NCBI GenBank assembly: GCA_037349315.1
Contig: JBAIAC010000018.1
Location: 5,828,001 to 5,892,000, forward strand
Length of the DNA stretch: 64,000 bases
Source: Chelydra serpentina
Lineage: Eukaryota; Chordata; Testudines; Chelydridae
Direction of reading: 5' to 3'
Shown: positions 1-10,992 of the stretch, in pieces
Layout: each line of letters starts with the position of its first letter
Numbering within the stretch: position 1 is the first letter of the stretch
The notes under the pieces: generated by a model
Databases searched by the model: none
Seen by the model: the letters and a program-made list of their open reading frames with translations, nothing else
Told to the model about the DNA's origin: nothing
Made by a program: the position numbers and the translations under genes

Positions 1-979
1 TTCTCAGCTGTGCCTAAGCAGCACTGAGCTCAGCTGAGGTGGCAGGGAGGCACGAAAGAGCCATATGTGGTTTCCCAATCCTACTGCCGGCCAGAGACAG
101 GAACCGCCTCAGACATGGTTTGGAACCGCCTCTTATGGCTGCCTAAACTATACTAGCTGCCGAAGCCCCCCACAGCAGCCTTTCTGGCTGGATTTTCTGG
201 TAGGATTCTGGCCACAGGAACAAGAAGGACTATGCTGCCTCTATACCACTGTGGATCCACACGCCAATTGGATCCTCAGATGTCCAAGCTCATTAAGTTG
301 CACAGCACGTACCTGAACTACGTCTGGCTAAGGCTGCTAGTCTTTCATAAACACTAAATTCACTCATAACTTTTTTAAAAAGTAATAGAAGTAGAAAAGC
401 AAGCAGAACAGTATTTACTATCTCCCATTGTAAACGTCTATCTACTCTAATCACAAAGAGTGTAGGATCAGATACTGACAATCTGAGGGCCTTATCCTAC
501 GCCCACTGAAGTTAATGAGAAGCTTTTCCATTAACTTCACTGGGCTTTGGATCAGGCTCTAAAACATTTTGGGTAAAATTTTCCAAAGTGCCTATGTCCC
601 ATTTTCCAAAGCTATCTAAGTCATTTATAAAGTCAGTGGAACTTAAGGAGCCTAAATAACATAGTCATCTTTGAAAATTTTACCATTCACAGGTTGTTCC
701 AAGGTTGACTATGCCATCAAGAGATGGTTCCTCACCTTCTTGTAACTATTGTTCTTTGAAATATGTTGCTTATGTCTGAAGAGCTGATCAAGAAACTAGA
801 CAATCTTCCATCAAGACAGACTGGAATTGTTCCCTAAAGCTTTGAGGCCATAATTTTCTAACTGAGATTTTGCTTCCCAATTTGAACAGTCATACCAGGC
901 CAAGAGGGCTTGCTAGTTGGCAGTGATGAGATGTAGTCCCGCAGTTGAATACATCTCTCCCCCAAAAAGTCTAACTTTT
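1..979. other. No gene recognised; one hairpin repeat
   Basis: I see no supported exon, RNA gene or assignable transposon here apart from the short imperfect palindrome at 486-561. The open frame near the start has no splice context or recognisable domain. The sequence just before 980 runs into a DIRS fragment. Confidence 0.5.
486..561. repeat. Imperfect palindrome, ~70-bp hairpin repeat family
   Basis: The two arms are near reverse complements. The core, with CACTGAAGTTAATG on the left and CATTAACTTCACTGG on the right, is shared with the hairpins at 29989, 37189 and 54333. This is consistent with a short foldback repeat dispersed in reptile genomes. It has no coding potential. Confidence 0.55.
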
Positions 980-1363
980 TTACTTCCTTTTATTTGGTGG
1001 TAGTCTTAGCTCAAATGCCGGGGATGGACCCTGGTATTTGCGCTCTGTGCACTTCGCCACTGGTAGATTAGATGAGGGGTTTTGCCACAGTGGCATGATG
1101 GATTGCATTATCACCTCATTTATAGGAAGGGCAACCTTCCCTGGAATAGCCACGTGCAAAATGTCTATAACATTGTGAGGATTCATCTCCACCAGGTCCA
1201 TCTGAATACCAAGAGATGTAACCATCCTTTTCAGGATCTCTAGGTAGACTTTATAGTAATTTGGTACTGAGGAGGAAGATTCCAGTACGAGTGTATCATC
1301 AGGTGACAAGAATGATGTATTCAGAGGAGGCAAGGCAGAACTTTCTTGAGGTTTTGCTGCCAT
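980..1363 (-). pseudogene. DIRS ORF1 coding remnant, 127 codons
   Basis: This is an open stretch with no matching start context or downstream partner. The conserved block lies at about residues 75-115. The N-terminal 30 residues are serine-rich and may be out of the original frame. It belongs to the surrounding DIRS fragment and is not a host gene. It is the best preserved piece of this second DIRS copy. Confidence 0.6.
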
Positions 1364-1414
1364 ATATGTTGGTCCAAGAAAGTTTGGGGAAGATCCAGCA
1401 AGTCTCTCTAATAC

Positions 1415-1483
1415 TGAGTTCTGCCATGAGTGCAGGGGACTGGACTAGATGACCTCCCGAGGTCCCTTCCAGTCCTATGATTA
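1415..1483 (+). mobile_element. CR1 3' tail
   Basis: The stretch GACTGGACTAGATGACCTCC followed by a GAGGTCCCTTCCAG-type segment and CCTATGATT is the conserved 3' end of CR1. The same wording recurs at 44590-44646. It is a severely 5'-truncated insertion within the DIRS ORF1 fragment. Confidence 0.8.
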
Positions 1484-1664
1484 AGTCTGTGTCTGGAGGC
1501 TGTTTGGTACTGACCATTAGTGGTCAGTACTTGACAGGGAAGCCTCTCTTCTTAGTCATCTGCTTCTATGAGGAAGCAGAGATGTCCATCTTTATGCAAG
1601 AGACATTCCCCAAAGCATGAGGCTGATACAGTAGTGGAGGGGGACCACTTTTGCCTAGACCAGG

Positions 1665-2349
1665 TGTAGCAGGGTGGATACCCGCTCCTGCCCTGAGGGG
1701 TTGGAAAGAGCCCTGGGAGAGGGCTGAGGCTGAAAGCTGGGCTGATTCAAAGCAGCCACAGCTGGGGCCAGTTTAATCAGGGCCCAGCTGGCCCTTATAA
1801 GAGGGCAGTGGGCCTGGAGGAAAGAGTCTCTCTCTGTGTCTTTAGAGAGGGAAGGGCTTGGCTGCAGGGACCTGACCAGGTACCTAGGGTGGAGCAGGGC
1901 TGGGGAAGGCCAGAGGAGCTGGGGAGCTCCGGCCTGAGAAAACCCCAGGCTGTGGCCTAGGGTTAGGCCCCACTAGGTACTGGGATTGTGGGGGCAGCCC
2001 ACAGGTAGGCCGAGGCAGCAGGTCCAAACCCCCTTTGCCTGTGATGAGTGGCTTATACTGCAGTCTGCCCCAGGGCGTGGGGGCTAGCTGGTGACTGGCA
2101 GTAGCCTACAACTGAGGCGAGGTGGGGATAGTGGGTTGGGGGTTCCCCTGGGGAGGGGAGACCCAGATCTAGGGGTACTGCCAGGGGGCAGCACCCCAGT
2201 TAAAAGGGCACCGGGTCCTGGGAGGGACACAGGCCAGAGAGTGGGCAGCCGGATCCCCGGCCAACAGAGGGCTCTCCAGAGGCTGGACGAGCTAATTCCC
2301 AGAAGACACCAGCAGGAGGCGCCGCCGGGTGAGTCCGAGCCCTGTCACA
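1665..2349 (+). mobile_element. Solo LTR, 685 bp, with 5-bp target duplication
   Basis: It begins TGTAGCAGGG and ends CCCTGTCACA, giving TG...CA termini with partly inverted ends. The flanks are CCAGG at 1660-1664 and 2350-2354, a perfect 5-bp duplication (6 bp, ACCAGG, if the last A is shared). A TATA-like TTATAAGAGG lies at about 1795, which sets the plus orientation. No internal retroviral genes follow, so this is a solo LTR left by recombination. The 132-codon frame inside it is a chance frame in GC-rich DNA. Confidence 0.8.
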
Positions 2350-3230
2350 CCAGGCTTCCCAATCTCTGGATATGCTTTGACAGAGCATCTTCTGTGAGAG
2401 GAAGAACGGGAGACCCAAGAACCCACTTCAGACTGACTAGAAGCAAAAATACAACAACGGCCATTTCGGTGCAGTACCAGGAGTCCTGAGAGACCGGGAC
2501 TGGAATTTGCATCAAGACTGCAGTACAGGAGGCAGCATCAAAGCCTTCCTGGAGATTGGTACCATGTGATGAGGTGAAGCCGGTACCAGGGGCCTAGACA
2601 TCATCATCGAGGAGGCTGATGAATGCAGTACTGGCTCTGAGACCCAGGGGGCCATAACAGACCCTAATATTGGGGCTGATGAGCATGGCACACATAACCA
2701 TGCCAGTAGAGGACCTTTGCCCTGAATCAGTGACAATGGCATTAGTGAAACATACAATAGGTTCATCACAGCTGTTTAGGCCTCTGGTATTGTAAGCATC
2801 AAAATGGATGGTTGCCCTGCCATAATCAGCAATGATGAATCTACTCCCATCACCAACGAGGTAGCCAGTTTCAATAGTCCTGGGATGGGTAGCAGGGTCA
2901 ATGGTTCAGCCCTGTGAGAGTCACTGTGACCCAGTACCATGGAGTGGCAAGCTAAAAGGCATGCTCTACCTTCAGTACCAGATTGGCCTTCTGCTGCAGA
3001 GGAGTCCTGTAAGAGGGACTTTGAAGAAGCCAATGTCATCTTTTTCTTACACTTCAGATGCTGGGAGTGGTCCGAGTCCTTATGCCTCGAGGAGGAGAGC
3101 CCCAGGGAAGGGGATCTCCTACATCTGTCTGTTGACGAGACCCGGGTGGCACTCCTAGGAGTGACTGATGAGCTCCGTTATGACCACTGAAGGATTTTGA
3201 AGCCCTGGTGCTAATTAAGCATTGGTCCCA

Positions 3231-3734
3231 AGTATTTGATTTCTTTTACCATTAACCAAATTGTATCTGGGTTGACCTTGATATTAACCTCTAGGCCTAG
3301 CAGTTCATTGCCCTGGCACCTCTGGGCTTGCTGCATTCGTTATGCAAGTAAAAAAATTGCTTGAGCCTTGGCATCTAATTGTTTGGGCCCTGGCACCTCT
3401 TTCATTACAAATTAAGCACTGCATAGCATGCATATTCTCATCAAAGGAATCAGGACAAATGACAGTAAGGTTGAAGCTGTAGCTAACATGAAACCTTCAC
3501 AGGACAGGAAGGCATTACAAAAGATTCCCTAGGGATACCTGGATTTGATTCCTTGCACAGCACACCACCAAGTGGAAACATCTTTGACTACTTGTCCTGT
3601 CCTCACTGACTAAAAAGAATTAGTCCCTCTCCTTTTCCTGGCATATTTAGGCATAACTATTAAATCAAATCTTAATTTTATTTCCATTTATATGTGCTTT
3701 TTAACAACTTCAAGCTTTCTTCAGAACATTGGCT
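3231..3734. other. No gene recognised
   Basis: A CCCTGGCACCTCT phrase occurs twice (near 3310 and 3392). It may be the end of an unidentified repeat. Nothing else is assignable. Confidence 0.4.
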
Positions 3735-4560
3735 TTCTTTTTCAGAATTTTCATGAGATGCTCACTTCTTAATTCTCTCCAGTTTCACTTTGTCTTTGTA
3801 TAAATGTGATACTCTAAACTGAACAGTATTCCAACAGAGACTTAATCACTGCCAAGTGGAGCAGAATAATTACCTTGCATGTTTTACACATAATATTCCC
3901 TTAATACAAACCAATGTATCATTTGCCTTATGTTGCTAGAGTGTTGCCCTGTTGATTTGTATTCAATCTTCCATTATAACTCCCATCTATCTCTCTCTAT
4001 GGTCCTTACCTGCCTAGTATTCTCCATTTATGCAGTTATTTGATTTTCCTAAAGGAACCATTATACATTTGGGGTTTTTAAAACTCATTTTATAGATTTT
4101 AGCCATTTTCTCCAGTTTAGCAAGTTTATACTTTATTTCTATAGGGCTTGTATAAGACTGGGAAAAGAGGGACATGATATGGAGATTGCACTTCCTGCTT
4201 CCCCTGCATTGAACTACTGTTAACATTTCATTTTATTCATGGAAGTAGAGGAAACATGCAGGCCTCACCTAATCCTCCAATCCATTAATATACTGAACAG
4301 CTTTAGAATCAAAATAGACTATTATAGGACACCACTCATCACTTCCTGACTTGACAGTGAACCAAAGGTGGTAATTTCCATCTTATTATTTTAGCAATGT
4401 GTATCTATTTTATAATAGTTATATCTAAAGTACATTTCTTTAGTTCTACCTGATGTTCTCATAAACTGTATTAAACTTCTTACTAATATCAAGATATGTC
4501 AACCATTTCCTTTAGCTACTAAGCTTGCTGTCTCATAGAAAAAAGTTACATTAAAATGCT
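3735..4560 (-). mobile_element. Old CR1 LINE fragment (reverse transcriptase region)
   Basis: On the minus strand this reads as a heavily mutated CR1 ORF2. The plus-strand wording (CTCCAGTTT..., CTTGCATGTTTTACACA, TTGACAGTGAACCA) matches the better preserved minus-strand CR1 at 42450-43335 in the same order. Many stops and gaps show it is ancient. The short frame at 4014-4226 is a relic of it. Confidence 0.65.
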
Positions 4561-4754
4561 GACACTCAATACTTGCAAGTAATTAACACCATGAATAACG
4601 CAACAACATTAATTACAAGCAGTAAATGTCAACATTTTAATACTGACCATTGTACTGTGGAATGATTTCTTTTTGATTAATTACTGTTGTTTATTCTTTA
4701 TCCTATTTTGCCTAGCTTCTTAAAAATATGTTTTATTTTTTAGTACTATAATGC

Positions 4755-5246
4755 TGTGATGGTCTGTATCCCTATATTCACCCCTTTCACAGGATAGTGA
4801 TTAAGGCTAAGATTTAGTCACAGATATTTTTGGTAAAAGTCATGGACAGGTCACAGACAATAAATAAAAATTCACAGCCCGTGACCCGTCCATGACTTTT
4901 ATAAAAAAAATAACTAAATCTCTACCTCTGAGGCCATGCTGTGACTTCCGCGATCTCCATGAAAGAATTGCAGCCTTAATTATGATACATTTTGTATAAA
5001 TTATGCCTTGTGAGGTATCATTTGAAAACTCATAATTGTCTAATCATTATTGTCCTAGTAAAATATGTGTGGAAACGTATGTAAAGTTATAAGATTCTTC
5101 TCTATGATATTACCTTTACTTTGAATTCACTCTACGTCGTTATGTCAGGCATTAGTTGTGTTTTACTTTTATTTTTCTTGTAACTTATTCTCATTCATTG
5201 TATTCACTTAAAATCTATCTTTTAGTAGTTAATAAACTTGTTTTAT
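4755..5246 (+). mobile_element. LTR fragment split by a MITE
   Basis: It starts TGTGATGGTC and contains CTTGTGAGGTATCATTTG, which is closely similar to CTTGTAAGGTATCATTGG in the LTR at 15147-16338. It ends with a TTAATAAACTTG polyadenylation-like signal near 5228. The MITE at 4805-4975 sits inside it, and a Penelope tail abuts its right end. This suggests a truncated LTR of the same family. Confidence 0.6.
4805..4975. mobile_element. Palindromic MITE flanked by TTAA
   Basis: The 171-bp insert starts GGCTAAGATTTAGTCAC and ends GCAGCC. It is flanked on both sides by TTAA (4801-4804 and 4976-4979). Its interior is a long imperfect palindrome centred near 4865, with AAAGTCATGGACAGGTCAC facing GTGACCCGTCCATGACTTT. 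TTAA duplication is typical of piggyBac transposons, but TAA (Harbinger) is also possible within TTAA. It lacks coding capacity and would have depended on a transposase in trans. Confidence 0.65.
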
Positions 5247-5249
5247 TGT

Positions 5250-5580
5250 AAAAAGAACAGGAGTACTTGTTGCACCTTAGAGACTAAAATTTATTTGAGC
5301 ATAAGCTTTCGTGGGCTACAGTCCACTTCATCAGATGCATAGAACGGTAAGAAGAATGGTGATTCTCTGTATACATACAGAGAATCACGAAAAGGTGGAA
5401 TTTGGCATACCAACTCTAAGAGGCTAATTAATTAAGGAGAGCTATTATCAGCTGGAGGAAAAAACTTTTGTAGTAATAATCACGATGGCCCATTTCAGAC
5501 AGACAGTTGACAAGAAGGTGTGAGGATACTTAAGATGGGGAAATAGATTCAATCTATTTCCCCATCTTAATAAAGAAATG
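5250..5580 (-). mobile_element. Penelope-like element 3' end
   Basis: The segment with CACCTTAGAGACTAAAATTT, ATAAGCTTTCGTGGGCTAC and CCACTTCATCAGATGCAT matches, in order, the end of the Penelope-like element at 40105-41079. The following AGAGGCTAATTAATTAA also matches. No coding part remains. It lies next to an LTR fragment. Confidence 0.7.
5531..5569. repeat. Perfect 39-bp palindrome
   Basis: Two 19-bp arms (TAAGATGGGGAAATAGATT and its exact reverse complement) are separated by a single base. It lies in the Penelope tail where the copy at 40.4 kb has only GGGGAAATAAATTCAATTAA. The right arm therefore looks newly made in this copy, for example by snap-back copying. Confidence 0.85.
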
Positions 5581-7916
5581 ATCAGAGAGGCAGGAGAAGA
5601 ATGTGGACAGGGTCTAAGGCCCAATCCAAAGCCTAGTGAAGTCAATGGAAAGACCCACATTGATTTCAGACCCAGTGTCATGAAAGTTAAGGTAGAAAAA
5701 TATGTTTAAAATGGTCTGCTCAAACTGTGTTAAAAGCAGCTGAACGATCACAGAGGATAAGGACAGAATAGGGGCACTGATATTTAATCAAGAAGTCTTG
5801 GAGATTTTTAGTAAGTGCAGTTTTAGTGGAGTAGAGAGAGGAAGTCAGATTGGATGGGAACAAAGAGTTGGAAAGGCTAGGAGCTTGATATAGCAGTTGT
5901 AGACTGTGTACCAGAAACTCATCATCTTTCTTCTGTCATTAAAATAGTTTTGGATTGATTTTCTGACTCTACATATTTCATTTCCTCCCCCTAGTCAAAC
6001 TAGGATCTCCAGATCCTCCACTAGATTTAAAATTTAAAAGCTTCAGCAAGTAAAAGTTCAGACTTTAGTGTCTCTAATATCCAGTCATTTCTGCAGAGCA
6101 TGTAGAAAAGAGATGCTGTAGAGTTAGATACACACATAATGTATTCAGATAACCTCCACTGACATCATTTAGCATGCTCTAGAAATCAATTTTTATTACT
6201 TTAAGTCAACCATAGACAGTTATGCCAAGTCACTGACACACTAATGGTCCTCAAAATGTTTCAATAAGAAACAGAAAAGCAGGAAATAGTGATGTTTTAA
6301 AATGAAAATGCACTTTCATTAAATATAGCTATTTGCATGAAATAAACCTCATAAAAGAATTATTTGTATTTTGTTAATTACCTGTGATTTATGTTTAAAA
6401 CACATATCCAATACCTTTTATCTAAATCTTCTATATAATTTACATTGTCCTCAAATCTGATTTAATTTTTATTATTTTCACTAACAAAAAGGAGCTATTT
6501 GTGTATATTCCAAATGTTCTCCTATAATTTAATTTTAACACTTTATTGTTTCATAACTTTCCTATAGAAAATTTTCTTTACAGGATTGGACTCTGTCCTG
6601 AGCTTTATTCAGAGGGAATATTATTTCCTTTTATTTGCAAAAAATCACTCCTATGTCACTGCTTCAACTGTTTTAACAAAAACACTGTGGTCTTGTCTAT
6701 GACTCCCTATGGAAATTAATTTTTTGTATGCAACTCAGAAGTCCCATTTAAGACCTCAATATAGGGATATCTCCATCTCTGATCTAATGTGAATCTGTAT
6801 CTGCTGTGTTGTATTCCTCTTTGCCTTCTTTCCATAAGTAAAAACTTTTTAAAATGGCTGCCATGGTACTTCTGCACAAAACCATGTGTGAGAGAATCTG
6901 TGAAATCACAGAATTATGAATAAAGAGTGGATTTTGCAAGCTGACCTGCAAAAAAGTAATGTACCTCAAAATTATGAAAGTGAAGAGAAGTGTTTTTACC
7001 CTGCTTGTAATCAAAGGGATAGGGGGGTTGTTTTCTTAGTTTTTCGGTTTTGTTTTTTGTTTGTTTTTAATTTTTTTCTAGGTGCTAGAATTTCATTGTG
7101 TGACTCGGCTGCCTCTAGAGTGTTCCCCTGAGGTCTGTCAGTACACAACTCACCCAGCTGTCAGGCTGTGCTGGTAGACTGCTGTCCAAGGTAGTGGGGC
7201 TTTGGCCCTCCAGCCAAGGCACATATCAGTCTTCCCATTTCCAGGGTGTTAAGGTCCAAAGGAAATCAGGAACAAAAAAAACCAACTCAAAACAGGGTCA
7301 TGTGACAAACCTTCAGTGGAATCCCATCCTTCTATTCAGGACTTGTCTCCAGACAGACAGCTTTTACTGATCCCCCAGGGCCCAGCCATCCCTTCTAATA
7401 TGGGCTTTGACCTAGCTTCTCTCCTAACAAATGAAGCAGAGCTCTGATTTGGGCTAGATCTCCTCCTTTAAATGCCCCTCTCCAAACCTGAGATTTGCTG
7501 CAGGTGTAGCAGGACAAGGCACATTTTCTCATTACCGGTGTGGGGCATATCTCCCCTATTACACTGTTATAGGTGTTGATGGAGAAGAGGGCTTTTACCA
7601 GAATGATTAAGCAATTTACTCTTCTTCATGAATGATAAAAGTATGGCCTGAAGTAATACATTAAAAAGTTGCCTAATGAGAACCAAGCAAAGATAAAGTC
7701 TCAATAGTGCCTTACTTCTTCTGGGACAAGCAGAGGAAAGAGGGCCATTTGAAATCCACTGCGTCTGGAGAACATTTCTACATTGTATCTGTCCCCTTCA
7801 TACTTTAGAATAGCCTCAGGACTGCTCTCAACTATGCCAACTAGCTATGGGCCCAAAGGGCTGTATGCCCACTGTACATCACTAGAGCACATCAGCACTC
7901 TGGCCACTCCCCTTCT
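5581..7916. other. Unassigned DNA with a possible LTR at 7050-7560
   Basis: 5581-7050 is AT-rich and holds no gene I can support. It has a weak hairpin repeat at about 5612-5680. 7050-7560 is less AT-rich. On the minus strand it contains CATTTAAAGGAGGAG, a TATA-like motif, so it may be a minus-strand LTR. I could not fix ends or a target duplication. Nothing is seen in 7560-7916. Confidence 0.3.
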
Positions 7917-8318
7917 CACAGGAGCCGACTTTCGTCGGCGCCCGTGGGTGCTGTTGCCCGGCATCGAGGGCGGGGCCCCGCAATGTCGCCCGGCATCGGG
8001 GCCGGGGCCCCGACGCCGGACCCCGCCCCCGATGCCGGGCGACATTGCGGGGCTCCGCCCCCGATGCCGGGCTCCACCCCCGATGCTGGGCAACATTGTG
8101 GGGCCCCTCCCCCGACGCAGGGTGATGTTGCGGGGCCCCACCCCCAACGCTGACTCAACGTCGCTCGGGGGCGGGGACCCCGCAACATCGCCCAGTGGTG
8201 AGGTGAGCTGGGCACGGGCCCCGGGGCTGGCAGGGAGCTGCCGGTGGGTGCTGAGCACCCACCAATTTTTCCCCGTGGGTGCTCCAGCCCCGGAGCACCC
8301 ATGGAGTCGGCGCCTATG
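7917..8318 (-). mobile_element. GC-rich non-autonomous hAT-like element, copy 1
   Basis: The right end, read in reverse, begins CATAGGCGCCGACTCC. The next ~70 bp closely match the left end of the copy at 11662. The left end, CACAGGAGCCGACTTTCG, gives the second inverted terminus. The interior is tandem-like, CpG-dense repeats of a CCCCGATGCCGGGC-type unit that gave rise to long chance frames on both strands. No clear 8-bp target duplication was found here, unlike in copy 2. Confidence 0.65.
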
Positions 8319-8594
8319 CCTAACACCTTGCCCCCTACATTGGTGGTGAGGAAGAACTGGCATTACTCTATGCCACTCAGAGGCTCTACTATTTTGGAAA
8401 GAGTCACCAGTTGGCCTTTGGCTTTCTGACCCCTGTGCACTACCAAAGCAGATGGATCAGAGTCCAAGGACATGGCCAAAATATTTTCTAGTTGTCAGGA
8501 GGGTGTTAAACTAAAAACAAAAGGAGAGGGTGAAAAGAGGAGCAAATGAGCACAACACACGCACATACAGACCATACCCAAATCATTTAGCACA

Positions 8595-10070
8595 AAATCA
8601 AAATGCTGAAAGCAAAATGAATCAAGAAACAACAGCAATTCTTTAATTACTTACACACCAATGCAAGAAGCCTAGATAAGAAACAAGAGGAATTCCAATT
8701 GCTCATTTAAGAGCAAAAATTTGATCTAATTAGTATTACTGAAGCCTGTTAGAATGATTTGCATGATTGGAATATTAAAATCAATTATTATTACCTATTG
8801 AGTAATGATTGAGTAGGCAAAGGAGAGCAGGAGTGGCCCTCTGACAAAAGTGGTAATACTAGTTTCTGAGTCACTGACTACTCAGAAGAAAATACTCTTG
8901 AATGCTTATGAAATAATATCCTAACAGATAAAGCACAAGATTGGGTCTTAGCTGATGTCTGCAACAAACCACCAAATCATACTAGGGAACAGGATGACCA
9001 GCTCCTTAAGTACCTATCTATAACATGTAGGATAATTCTATACAGGTCTCTCGCGTCTTATGCGGAGGTTCCGTTTTGCGCTGAGCGCGTAAAGCGAAAA
9101 CCGCGTATACTGAAACGCCATTGAGTTGAATGGCGGATGGAATCGCCCGCAGTACCGATTCCGTTTTTAAATAGTTATTTTTCTTTTTTTTTCTAGTTTT
9201 GCCGACCGCGCAAAGCTGAAATCGCACATGTTAAATGCACGTAAGACGCGAGAGACCTGTATTAATCGTACAGCAGATAAAGAGAGGAGCTGATCACAAA
9301 ACTAAAAATCAGTGATAGCTTAGATACAAGTGGTCATGATGTGATCACTTTTTTATAAGAAAACAGTATAAAGTCCAAACCAGTTATATATGGTGCTTTG
9401 GGGGGAAATTTAAAAAGAAAAGTATGAATGATAATTCGAAATACTTTAAGAACATTTTACAAGATATCCAAATGACCACAATCCCACAAGTCAGAAAGAA
9501 GTCCATATTAGTTAAAAAAGCAACCTGTCTTAGAAGTGAAGGCATCTATAAAAAAATTAATATAATAAATAACAAATAGAAAAAGGGGAAGTTGATAATG
9601 ATGAATATAAATTAGAAGCTAGAAAAAGAAGAAAATTGACAAATAAGGCAAAAGGATACAAGGAAAAATCTATGGCCTGCAGAGTTAAGGATGATAAGAA
9701 AATATTTTAAAGTTTATTAGGAACAAAAAGAACCCTAATAATAATAATTGGTCCATTTTGAAATGTTAGAATTATCAACAGTAATGTAGAGGAGGCAGAA
9801 GTGTTCGATAAATATTCCTACACAGATGATGTAGTCATATCATATAACGATGAAACACTTTCCATTCCAATAGCAACTTAGGCGAATGTTAAATATCAGC
9901 TATTAAAGTTAAACATTTTGAAATCAGCAGGTCCAGATAACTTGCATCCAAGAGTTTTAAAAGAGCTGGCTAGGGAGCGCACTGAACAGTCAATGTTGAT
10001 TTTCAATAAGTCTGGGAACACTGGAGAATTTCCTTGAGAATACAGGTCTGCTTCATGGCAAACCAAACAA
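8595..10070 (+). mobile_element. CR1 LINE fragment, endonuclease to early RT, interrupted
   Basis: The plus strand carries degenerate CR1 ORF2 in order. First is an endonuclease start with TNARSLDKKQEEL wording, then a glycine-rich GGVAL-like block, then a LADVCNKPPNHTRE block. After the MITE at 9043-9259 comes DTSGHDVIT (the SDHD motif region). At about 9900 the KSAGPDNLHPRVLKEL block opens the RT domain. Frameshifts and stops are frequent. The element is 3'-truncated near 10070. Confidence 0.75.
9043..9259. mobile_element. 217-bp MITE of the Tc1/mariner-pogo type
   Basis: It has perfect inverted termini (CAGGTCTCTCGCGTCTTA and its complement) and a TA target duplication at 9041-9042 and 9260-9261. 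A CAGG start with TA duplication is typical of pogo/Tigger elements. It is inserted in the endonuclease part of a CR1 copy, whose coding resumes directly afterwards, so it is younger than that CR1. There is no transposase. Confidence 0.85.
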
Positions 10071-10992
10071 TTATCATCCTGTGTTCACATTTAGGGATAA
10101 TTTGAAGCCACTCATGTTTTGCATGAGAAACAAAAGGAAAAAAACAATAGAAACAACAAAAAAACACAGCACAAAAGAAAAAGAAGCTCAAGAGATTTTA
10201 AGACCTTGATGGACCTTGCCACAAGCAACATTTATAATAAAAAAAAAAAACAGGTGAGAAAGGAAACAAAATAGTGAATAGGTCTTAGAAAGACCTTTCT
10301 CAAAGACAAATAAAAAAGGAGTTCCCTGAAGCACCACTGAAAGGGAGCTCCTCATTCATCTGCACAGAAAGAAAACTGTCATTTAACACACGTGCTGACC
10401 ACCATTATGCTTACTTCCTGTTGAGGCTATTTAAAAATTCAAAACTTTGAACTGATTTTCCACATCATCTTCTGGGGGAAAGATCTACGAGTTAGAATTT
10501 ATTATCACTAATTATTTGTGTATGCTAAAAACACTGAATAAAGGATATTCCAAGCAACCAGTGTGAAATATAACTTTTCTAAATGCAAACAATTCTTAGA
10601 TTATATATTCAATATATGGATAATCCTCCTCTTCCTTTTCTTTTTCCATTCCCCACAATGTATTTTCTTCAGTTCCATATTTTGGTAGTACATGCACAAA
10701 TTATTTCAACATGTTATATAGGGGAAAAGTTATATTGATAAATATATGCATCATAAATTCCATCAAAACCTTTGGGAAGTATAATACAAAGATTTACAGG
10801 TGATGTTAATAGTAAATGTAATTCTTTAATGTTAGAGTCTCTTCTTTTTCTTGGCGAATTTGTAATCCAGTTGATACTAATTTAGCCTCCAGACTTTTCT
10901 TTCACGTCAAAAATTCAGAACAAGCACACCCTGTATACTGAGAATACCTGTTCCTGTTGAATTCTTCTATTATCATCTAGTTTCCTCAAAGT
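10071..10992. other. No gene recognised
   Basis: AT-rich, with A runs near 10150-10250. I see no supported exon or assignable repeat. The 11-bp target duplication of the next feature begins at 10982. Confidence 0.45.

Larger units (their letters stand above)
976..3230 (-). mobile_element. DIRS-type retrotransposon ORF1 (gag-like) fragment, interrupted
   Basis: The minus strand at 980-1363 keeps a 127-codon frame. Its second half contains KVALPINEVIM, then LWQNPSS and ERKYQGPSPAFE. This order (helical lead, ALPI..AIM, IWxxP, KRxxRKY) is what I recognise in ORF1 of vertebrate DIRS elements. It also parallels the minus-strand ORF1 of the full DIRS at 56-63 kb. The DNA around 2520-3200 has the same repeated GGTACC-type wording seen at 61.8-62.4 kb in that element. 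The fragment is broken by a CR1 tail and a solo LTR. No reverse transcriptase or recombinase part is visible, and the element is dead. Confidence 0.6.

Noticed and set aside
2091..2489. 132-codon plus-strand frame
   Set aside because: It runs across the end of a solo LTR into a DIRS fragment, so it is a chance frame in GC-rich DNA.
7783..8363. Long overlapping frames on both strands (up to 188 codons)
   Set aside because: They are produced by the CpG-rich core of a hAT element, with no domains, splice sites or conservation between the two copies.
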